64,000 nt of DNA, taken from assembly GCA_963708455.1 (NCBI GenBank), contig CAVPSQ010000001.1, positions 151,239-215,238 of the forward strand. The letters are read 5' to 3'. Origin of the DNA: CAIMUS01 sp963708455 (GTDB lineage Bacteria; Pseudomonadota; Gammaproteobacteria; Competibacterales; Competibacteraceae). Below are positions 24,280-31,700 of the stretch, in pieces. How positions within the stretch are numbered: the stretch's first letter is position 1; every line of letters starts with the position of its first letter. A program made the position numbers and the translations under genes. The notes below the pieces were generated by a model that worked only from the letters and a program-made list of their open reading frames with translations, was not told the origin of the DNA and searched no databases.

Positions 24280-25269
24280 TCAGCGTGCTCCAGGGGATGG
24301 AGCCGGGTTATCGCCACCGGCCCGCAGGTACTGGATGAGTTGCTCCGGGTTCTGCAGCATCGCGGCCGTGAGCTGTCGGCCATCGGTACGCAGTGTCCAG
24401 TCCAGATTGACCGGGCGGGTCCGGTTGAAGTCGGTCTTGTGGATCCAGCCCGCCTCCGCGGCAACAGTCAGCATACGGCTGAGCAGCTGATCGAGGGACA
24501 GGGCGCCGTAGCCGATCGGTAACAGCTCATCGGGCGGCCGCGCCAGGAACAGCGCCGGGACCGTGGTGACACCCAGCAGACGGGCCTGGCCCTGGTCGGG
24601 GGTGTAGTGGGGATAGAGGTGATCGGGCAGCGGCGCCCCGTCGAGGGCGATGGGATAGACCTGGAAGCCGTACAAGCGCTCCAGCGCCTGCAACACAGTG
24701 GCCTGCAGGTGGCAGTGTGGGCAGTCCGAGCGGTAGAAAAACCAGATGCCGGTCATGGCGGCCAGGGACCGGGTTACGGCTTGTCTGGCTTCGCCGGCCT
24801 GCTGTGACTGTTGCGCGGCGGCGAAAGACGCCAGCGGACGGCGCACGCCTTCATCGAGAAAGGGATCTTGGTAAGCGGCCAGTTGGACCGCATCGGCGAA
24901 ACGACTGGCTTTGTCCATCGCCACCCGCTGCAGATACAGGTAAGTCCTGATGTTCTCCGCCGTGGGATGGTCGATGGCCGCATCCCGGTAATGCTCCAGG
25001 TTCTGCCGAAACCACGGGGCCGACAGCGGCGCCACGTCCGACGCCGCCGCGGCGCTAGGCGGGTCAGTGGCCACGGCTGGCGGCGCCGGTGGCGTTTCCA
25101 CGGCAAGCTCTGAGGTCCCAGGTTCCAGGACAGTTTCCTGCGGGACGGGTACAGGCAGCGGCTCCTGGTACCAGAACCAGCCCTCGGCATGCTCCTTGAA
25201 AAAGTGTTGCGCACTGACAAGGGGTGGGAGTGCCAGTAAGGCGATCAGCCATACGATGCGACCGTTCAT
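24280..25269 (-). CDS. traF: TraF-type periplasmic thioredoxin-fold protein
   Basis: The protein has 329 residues with a signal peptide (IVWLIALLALPPLVSA). The N-terminal helical part is followed by a thioredoxin fold with an intact redox motif at C183-P-H-C186 (FFYRSDCPHCHLQA) and the cis-Pro region TTVPALF. F-plasmid TraF lacks the CxxC; here it is kept, so the protein could help form disulfides in TraH, TraU and TraN. No separate dsbC-like gene was seen between traA and traC, so this may be the element's main disulfide catalyst. First gene of the traF-traH-traG operon. Confidence 0.9.
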   Translation of the reverse strand: MNGRIVWLIALLALPPLVSAQHFFKEHAEGWFWYQEPLPVPVPQETVLEPGTSELAVETPPAPPAVATDPPSAAAASDVAPLSAPWFRQNLEHYRDAAIDHPTAENIRTYLYLQRVAMDKASRFADAVQLAAYQDPFLDEGVRRPLASFAAAQQSQQAGEARQAVTRSLAAMTGIWFFYRSDCPHCHLQATVLQALERLYGFQVYPIALDGAPLPDHLYPHYTPDQGQARLLGVTTVPALFLARPPDELLPIGYGALSLDQLLSRMLTVAAEAGWIHKTDFNRTRPVNLDWTLRTDGRQLTAAMLQNPEQLIQYLRAGGDNPAPSPGAR

Positions 25270-25550
25270 AACCGCTCCGGGGGGTGGTATAAGGGAGTTA
25301 GCGCCTGTCTCAGCCCGTCAGGGATGGAAACCGATGATAGCGCCAGGCGTGAAGCGTCAGCGGGCGAAAGATGCCGCATGGCGGGCAGCTTGCGTTAGCG
25401 GCGACGGCAGGAGCGGGGTGGCGGCGGGAGCGGTTCAAATTAACGTTGAACCCTACTATCTGTAGTCAGTAAACTACGCGCTGTTAGTTTATGCCGATCA
25501 GAGAGACGCTATACTTTTGAACCTGGACCTCCCCTGGCACCGACACAAGA
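25270..25550. promoter_or_regulatory. Divergent control region of traFHG and the XRE regulator
   Basis: TAAACTA (25470-25476) and TAGTTTA (25485-25491) form a perfect 7-bp inverted repeat. GTAGT-CAGTAA-ACTAC overlaps it (25462-25477). A -10-like TATACT lies at 25510-25515. The site would suit an XRE dimer repressing its own gene and the divergent tra operon. No protein gene fits here. Confidence 0.45.
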
Positions 25551-25961
25551 ATGACAGAGCCATCCTCCATGACTGATGATGAAGTTGACGACACCGGTAT
25601 CAGCGGCTGGCGCGAGCGGTTCGCCCAGCGGTTTGCGGCGCTCGGGCTGACGCAGGAGCAGCTCAGCGAGAAATTGGGCGTTTCGCCCGGGACCATCGGA
25701 CACTGGTTGTCGGGCCGAAGAACGCCGGCTAATCTTAAGACTTATCAGCGGCTTGCGGAAGCGATGGGGCTATCGACCGAAGGGTTGCTGTTTGGCATCG
25801 CGCCGGAACAGGTGGTCGGTCGGGACGCCGCGGAACTGGCGGCCGCCTGGGAACAGCTACCTCCTTATGCCAAAGCATCGCTGAAACTTACCGTGCAGTT
25901 GCTGTTGGAACACTATCTCAAGGAGCAACAGGGCGACCGTGCCGCGGCCGGTTCGCCGTAA
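25551..25961 (+). CDS. XRE-family transcriptional regulator
   Basis: The protein has 136 residues. A lambda-repressor-type helix-turn-helix covers about residues 20-78: RFAQRFAALGLTQEQLSEKL, GVSPGTIGHWLSGRRTPANL, YQRLAEAMGLS. The short C-terminal helix region lacks a LexA/CI peptidase Ser-Lys pair, so it is not a self-cleaving repressor like SetR. It is placed like setR/acr regulators beside an FlhDC-like activator, so it probably restrains transfer genes. A second ATG at 25569 is possible. Confidence 0.8.
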   Translation: MTEPSSMTDDEVDDTGISGWRERFAQRFAALGLTQEQLSEKLGVSPGTIGHWLSGRRTPANLKTYQRLAEAMGLSTEGLLFGIAPEQVVGRDAAELAAAWEQLPPYAKASLKLTVQLLLEHYLKEQQGDRAAAGSP

Positions 25962-26009
25962 TTTTTCCTGTTTTTTCATCCCCTTGCCTCCCCCACCGGT
26001 AAAGGAGAT

Positions 26010-26094
26010 TTTACCCCCTTTGACCTGAATCTATACGCCGTGTATGATTAGCTTACTTCTATGTAGGCTAACTGTCATTCTCAAAGGGGGTAAA
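26010..26094 (+). promoter_or_regulatory. Sigma70-type promoter of the FlhDC-like operon with paired operators
   Basis: TTGACC (26020-26025) and TATGAT (26043-26048), 17 bp apart, form a near-consensus promoter, the latter with an upstream TG (extended -10). TTTACCCCCTTTGA (26010-26023) overlaps the -35 box. Its perfect complement TCAAAGGGGGTAAA (26081-26094) covers the ribosome-binding region just before ATG 26099. The pair could bind a looping or roadblock repressor, or fold in RNA if transcription starts further upstream. Confidence 0.65.
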
Positions 26095-26098
26095 CCTG

Positions 26099-26434
26099 AT
26101 GACACTTCCTGCTGTTGCTTTGCTGGAGGACATGGCAACCATGAATACGCAGTACCTGGCGATCGTGCGGCAGTTGGGGCAGATAGACCTCAACGAGGCC
26201 CAGTTGCGAACCGGCGTCGATCCGGGTACGGTGGCGCGCCTGGTGGAAGCGCCCAGTGGCGTATTGCATGCCGTTGCGAAAAGTAACGTGCTGCTGTTTA
26301 CACCGCGCTTTACCACCCAGTGGTGGCGGTCGGTGACCGAGGCGGCGTTAAACCAGGACACGCACCGCCTCGGTCTGCTCAACGCCCAGGCGGTCCTGCT
26401 GGCTGCCAGCCGCCTGCAGGAGAGACAACAGTGA
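26099..26434 (+). CDS. FlhD-like transcriptional activator subunit
   Basis: The protein has 111 residues (or about 97 if ATG 26141 is used). The core MNTQYLAIVRQLGQIDLNEA, QLRTGVDPGTVARLVEAPSG, LHAVAKSNVLLFTPRF follows the FlhD pattern: N-terminal INL-YL-like helix, an R-x-G helix, then LA-x-N-LL-x-x-x-RF. In SXT/R391 and IncA/C the FlhDC-like pairs SetCD/AcaCD are the master activators of transfer. It overlaps the FlhC-like start by 4 bp, so the two are co-translated. GGGGG at 26086-26090 may serve ATG 26099. Confidence 0.65.
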   Translation: MTLPAVALLEDMATMNTQYLAIVRQLGQIDLNEAQLRTGVDPGTVARLVEAPSGVLHAVAKSNVLLFTPRFTTQWWRSVTEAALNQDTHRLGLLNAQAVLLAASRLQERQQ

Positions 26435-27627
26435 GCGCCCGAGGCATCCGGCTCGGCCTCGACCATGCGACCCTGACCCTGGCGGAGAACCTGATCCGCC
26501 TGGGGGCGCGGACCGGGGTCACCCAGGGGGCCACCCAGTTGCCGCGGGCGACAGTCAACGCGCTGTACCGCGACATCCACGGCCGGAGTCCGTCGTCAGG
26601 ACCGCCGTTGCAACGGGCCATTTCCCTGGCCCGGTTTCCCTGGAAACACCTGCAGGCGGCGCTCTATGCCACGATCTACAGCCACGGCTATGGTGGACAA
26701 GACGCCCTCGAGCTCGAGGCTGACAGGGTTATCGCGGCATTCCAGACCTATCAGCGCCTGCAACCGCTCAGCGCCATCGAAACCGACCGGCTTGATATCA
26801 ACGCCGCCTGGGTCATTGCGCGTGATCTGCAGGCGCGGGGGGTGGAATTGCAGTTCTGTCCTCACTGCTCGACGCCTTACCTGGTGGCGTCCGATCGGCC
26901 CGCGTTATCGACCTGCCCGTTCTGCCGGCTGCTGGAGCACCCTCCATCCCTGGTGACGGCGCAACGCTCCCCCGTTCGTCTGCCGCAGCGCCGGTCGAAC
27001 CCGGTCAGCAAGGACCAGCGCGCCAGCCTCAAGAGTATCCGCACGTTGAGTGACCGCCGCCGGCTGGCGTTGGCAGTCAGGCTGCTCCAACACGAGGCGA
27101 GGACCTCCCTGGTGCAGGCAGCGACCGGGTTACCGAATTGTATCGTCAGGGGGCTGCACCATCATCTGCACGGAACCCGGCCGGCGTCGGGCCAGTTGCC
27201 CTTCGCCGCCGGTTATCTGACCCGTCCTTTCCGCCGCCATCTGCATGCGATGCTGTTCGCGGTGATCTACCAGCAGTTGGGCGGACAGACGGTGCGGACC
27301 ACCGTCGACGCAAACCTCCTGGTCGCTGCTTACGAGCTGTATCTAAAGATCAGGCCGACCGATGGCGATCGCTATGGCATCGGCTTCACCGATGCCTGGG
27401 TCTTGGCCCGCGATCTGCGCACCGGCCTGGCGCGCCTGAAAGCCTGTTGCCGCTGTGGTTCAAGCTATCTGATCGCTGCCGACATGCCGCGGGCGCCGGC
27501 CTGTCCAGTCTGTACGCTGGCGGCACGGGCAACAGCGCGACTGCCGAAACCCAGAAGGAAGCGGGATAACGTCGGCATGACTGCCAGGCTTGGCATCACC
27601 TTGGAGGAATGGGCAGGCGGTCGCTAG
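26431..27627 (+). CDS. FlhC-like activator with two tandem FlhC domains
   Basis: The protein has 398 residues from GTG 26431 (GGAGAG upstream). Two FlhC-like halves follow one another. Half 1: LIRLGARTGVTQGATQLPRA, LYRDIHGRSPSSG, INAAWVIARDLQARG. Half 2: LLQHEARTSLVQAATGLPN, LHHHLHGTRPASGQLPF, FTDAWVLARDLRTGL. Zinc-ligand Cys are at 143/146/162/165 and 339/342/358/361, each pair exactly 196 residues apart, so the gene arose by tandem duplication of a ~196-residue FlhC (normal length ~190). With the FlhD-like partner it should activate tra promoters. Its stop codon overlaps that of the convergent next gene. Confidence 0.8.
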   Translation: MSARGIRLGLDHATLTLAENLIRLGARTGVTQGATQLPRATVNALYRDIHGRSPSSGPPLQRAISLARFPWKHLQAALYATIYSHGYGGQDALELEADRVIAAFQTYQRLQPLSAIETDRLDINAAWVIARDLQARGVELQFCPHCSTPYLVASDRPALSTCPFCRLLEHPPSLVTAQRSPVRLPQRRSNPVSKDQRASLKSIRTLSDRRRLALAVRLLQHEARTSLVQAATGLPNCIVRGLHHHLHGTRPASGQLPFAAGYLTRPFRRHLHAMLFAVIYQQLGGQTVRTTVDANLLVAAYELYLKIRPTDGDRYGIGFTDAWVLARDLRTGLARLKACCRCGSSYLIAADMPRAPACPVCTLAARATARLPKPRRKRDNVGMTARLGITLEEWAGGR

Positions 27628-28478
27628 GGCTGTTGCTGCAGCCAGGCGGTCAAGTCAGTGATCGTTTGGAAATCCAGCAGGGCTTCACCGAGGTTTTCCA
27701 ACTCGGTCAGGGGCAGGGCCTGGATACGGTCTTCCTGGGTGGGCGCCAGTGGACCGAGACGGCGGCGCAGCATGCGCAGTATCAGCGCCGCTTCGCGTTG
27801 CCGACCGTCCTCTTGGGTTTCGGCGAGCACGTCCTGGTAGAAGCGGGTTTGTTTCAGATCGACATCGGGCAGGTGTAGCATGGCTTGAATCTCCTGACGG
27901 CTGAGTTGCGGTAACTTGTAGACCAAGATGGTTTCGAGTAGGTCGAGGAATACCGGGGTCTGGGGGTCGTCGGGTGGCAACGAGAAAGCGCGTTGGGTGG
28001 CCTGGGCACGGGGGATCGCGTCCGGCAGGGGCGCAATGATCAACTGCAAGAGTTGCAGACCCCAATGCGTGGTAGGGATGTCGGCCAGGTCTTCCAGGTA
28101 AACGCGGCGGACACACGGCAGTTGCAACAACACCTCGAATGAGGCGGAAGGACCCTTGTCGGTGGCGCGGTCGGGAAAAATGGCGATGGCCCGCCACGGG
28201 CGTTGTACCGGCTGGCGATAGAGGTAGATGAACAGTTCGGTGAACCAGCGCCCATAGAAATTAGTGTCGGGCTGGAACTGTGCTTCCAGGAATCCCACCG
28301 GCAGGGTCGGGTCGTCAGCGGTGGGGACCAGTACGCCGTCCAGTTGAAAGCGGGTTTCCTTGACCTCTTCCGCGCGCAGAGTGTACGTACCGGCCGCCGG
28401 CACGGGCCAGTCGGCCAGTTTGAACGGCAGGTCAGGGCAAGCTTTGAACAGCTTGTAGAGTAGATGGTCGGTTTTCAT
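27624..28478 (-). CDS. DUF2887/Rpn-type PD-(D/E)XK nuclease-fold protein
   Basis: The protein has 284 residues from MKTDHLLYKLFKACPDLPF. It follows the DUF2887 pattern: RFQLDGVLVPTADDPTLPVG, FLEAQFQPDTNFYGRWFTEL (PD-(D/E)XK core with D, E and Q), VRRVYLEDL, LETILVYKLPQLSRQEIQAM, then a DUF4351-like tail (EAALILRMLRRRLGPL). Related Rpn proteins are transposase-like nucleases that promote recombination. It is convergent with the FlhC-like gene, stop codons overlapping. It is probably cargo rather than transfer machinery. Confidence 0.7.
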   Translation of the reverse strand: MKTDHLLYKLFKACPDLPFKLADWPVPAAGTYTLRAEEVKETRFQLDGVLVPTADDPTLPVGFLEAQFQPDTNFYGRWFTELFIYLYRQPVQRPWRAIAIFPDRATDKGPSASFEVLLQLPCVRRVYLEDLADIPTTHWGLQLLQLIIAPLPDAIPRAQATQRAFSLPPDDPQTPVFLDLLETILVYKLPQLSRQEIQAMLHLPDVDLKQTRFYQDVLAETQEDGRQREAALILRMLRRRLGPLAPTQEDRIQALPLTELENLGEALLDFQTITDLTAWLQQQP

Positions 28479-28730
28479 CTTCAACACTCGCAAGGCGCCG
28501 TTATTGCGATTCGGCCGGGCTGTTTTTTTCAGGTGTGGCTGAATCAGGTTTAAGGAGTAGCACAGCGCCCTGAATTTTTCCTGCAATCAAGCGCTTCAGG
28601 TCGTAGAGTCGGTAGCGAAAGGATAGCACATTCTCCCAAGCGCACTCTTGAGGCCCATTTATCGGCAACCCGGAAGCTCTCTCCCGGCGCTACAGTCGGG
28701 CAGGTAATCTCAGCCTGTTGAGGTAGGGTC

Positions 28731-31700
28731 GTGAAGTCGCTACTCCGAAATCTCGTGCTGCTGGGCCTGCTGTTGCCGGGATGGGCGAACGCCGAACTGC
28801 TCCAGTACCGTTACACCGATACCCAGGGCCAGGAAAAGATACAACCCGCTTCCCAGATTTACGGCAACCCCGCTGGCGGCAACGTTGAGATCGCGCTGTC
28901 CGGCGGACTGGATCGGAAAGTCCGGGTGGAGCTGTGGAAGGGTGGTCGGCGGGTCACGTCTGCCGAGAGCGGCATTCTCAACAGCACCCACCGCATCACC
29001 GTCGCCAGTCAGGATTACTACGGCGCCTTTCTGATGGTCGCCACGCCGCCGGATGGAGAATACCAGGTCAAGGCGCTGCTCATCGATACGTTGGGAAAAA
29101 CTGTCCAGGCGGATGAGTATCGCTGGATCGTAGATACCACTCCGTCACCACTGGGCGCCTTCCAGTATGTGGGCACCACCTCGGAAGGTTCCCTGGAACT
29201 CTTCGGCGACGAATACACCAACGCCATCGTCGTGGATAAGGTCAGTGACGCTAACGGCATCGCTCGCGTGGAGGCAGAGACAATTTACCTGGAGGGAGAT
29301 AAAACCGGTCAGGTCGCCGCCCGCGGTTCAGCCTATTACGACAGCACCCAGGGACAGATCAGCATTCTCAAACCGATGCGTAACTGGTATCCGGTCCATC
29401 GCCAGCGTTACCGGCTGACCTTCACCGTCCATGACCCCGCGGGTAATCGCGCCACCACCAGCCTGGAGCATCGCTACGGCAGCACCTGTGGTGACTTACC
29501 GGAACCGGTCGCCGCACACCGACCGGGATCGACTGCCCAATTCCTCGGTCAGGCCGTGTTTGCCGACTTCGAACTCTGGTCCAACGGCAGTGTGCTCTAC
29601 GAAAACCCCGTCACTCTGGTCTGGCGGCTGCCCCGCCACAACTGGTACAACGAAAATCCCTACGGGATCGAGTTCACGCCCGTCTATCAGGATGAGACCT
29701 ACGTCTACATGACAGTGAAAAAACCCCTGTTGTCAGCGCCCAATCCCAACGATGGCAACTGGAGCACCCAAACCACCTGGGGCTGTAAAGCCTACAACGA
29801 TTTCCAGGGCACGTTGGCCGACGGCGTGGGCGCCACGCCGAAGCTGGTCAGTGGCGACATTGCGCTGGCGGGTCAATGGATCGGTGGGCGCTCGACCTGG
29901 GATCAGAAAATCCACGCGCCGACCACCGTCACCCGCTTGCGGGCCGAGGTGGAAGCCCGTCCCTATGTGCAGGTGGTGAAAGTGCTGTCTGCTTTAGGGA
30001 CACTCACCTGTCAGGTGCCGGTCGGGGCCACTCACTGCGAGATCGAACTGGCCTGGCAACCGCCACCCGAGCGGGATAACCACCACTGGCCGATTCGGCT
30101 GGACAACCTGACAGGCGATTTCTACGCCTATGCCGACCATTACTATTTCCACTGGGATTACACGGCGCCACGGATCGATACCGTCACGCTCGATGCGGCG
30201 GCCAAGACCGCGACCGTCGCCATCACCGATCCCCATACCACCGCCGACTGGCGGAATCCCTGGTGGCAACCGCAGACCGTGCAGCTGCTTGCCGAGCCTC
30301 GCAGTGGCAACACGGTGACCCTGAATCCGACGGCTTCCCGCAACCCCACCACCAACTCCTACTTCTACGATTTCAGTCTGCGGCGACTGCCTGAAGGCGC
30401 GTACACCCTGACGGTACGGGTGGTCGATACCTTCAACAACGAACGAACGCTGCAGTGGGGTAACTACGGAGTGGATCACACCGGTCCCACCGTCACCCTG
30501 ACCGTCGCTCCCGACGACCGGCCCTTGCAGGGCGAGGTCGAAGTGGAAGTGCTGGAAGATATCCGGATTCAACTCACCGATGCGGGCGATGCCAAGCCGG
30601 CGATCACCGACATCACCCTCAGCGGCGGCCCGCAACACGATACCGTCCATCTGGCCTGGCGGCAGGAGGGCAACATCTGGTATCTGGAATATCCGGTTAT
30701 GTTCCCTTCCCTGGAAACCGGCGATTACCAGTTGCGGGTGACGGCTCGTGACGCCAGTGGTAACCAGAGTGAAAAGACGGCTTCCTTCAGCTACCAGCCG
30801 CACCGGATCAATCTAATCGGCGGCAATACCCTTACCCTGCCCGCCTCGGACAGACCTTTCTCAAGAAGCAACGGCCTGCCCGCGCTCGCCACCGAGATGG
30901 TGGCCCTGCGGGATGGGACACTGCTGGAGGGCCGCTACGACATCTACGGGACGATGTCCACCGACGGCATAGCGGTGGTCGTCAACAGCGTGCGGGTGGA
31001 GCCTGGGCAGACGGTAAAAGTCGCCGACGGTTACCTGTTGGGCAATGGCAATGAATATCTCCGCTTGCCGCTGTCGGCGCCGCAACCTGGCAAAGGTCAG
31101 TTGCTGCTGACGCTGCCCGGCGCCCCCCGCAGTCCGGTCATCCAGGCGCAACTCACCGTCTGGCAGGCAGCGGTAGAGTTGACCGCGCCGCGCTGGACGG
31201 TGAAACAGGTGCTCGATCCTCTCGACATCAGCGCCGCCGCCGGGACCGGCGTGCCCTGCGAGGTGACGTCGGACCTTGCCAAAGCCCGCGACGCCGATGT
31301 GTTCAGCAGCCCGGTCTGTTATCTGGAATGGACCGCCTTGCCGGACGAAGGGGTCGCCTTGGTCGGTACGCCGCCCAAAATCACCGGCCAGGCCGTGGCT
31401 CTGGGCGAGCAGCGCATCGCCTATACGCTCAGTTTGTTCGATAACGGCAGCCCGGTCGTGGTAGATGGCGGGGAACAGCGCCTGACCGTGGTGGAGCCGG
31501 CGTTGCCATTCCAGCCGGACAAACCGGTTGATAAGGTCTACCGGGCGGTGCAGGAACTGTCGTTCGGCCTGCTGGCCGAGGGTGGCCGTTGCGACCCCTA
31601 TGTGGACGAGACCGCGGCGCGTACCCGTGGCGCGGCCAACCGCCCCGGCTGTCTCCTCGCCTGGCAGGCATTGCCGGCAGGACTGAAGCAAAACAACATG

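Noticed and set aside
22989..24338. 449-codon plus-strand ORF
   Set aside because: Antisense to traH; no recognisable domain.
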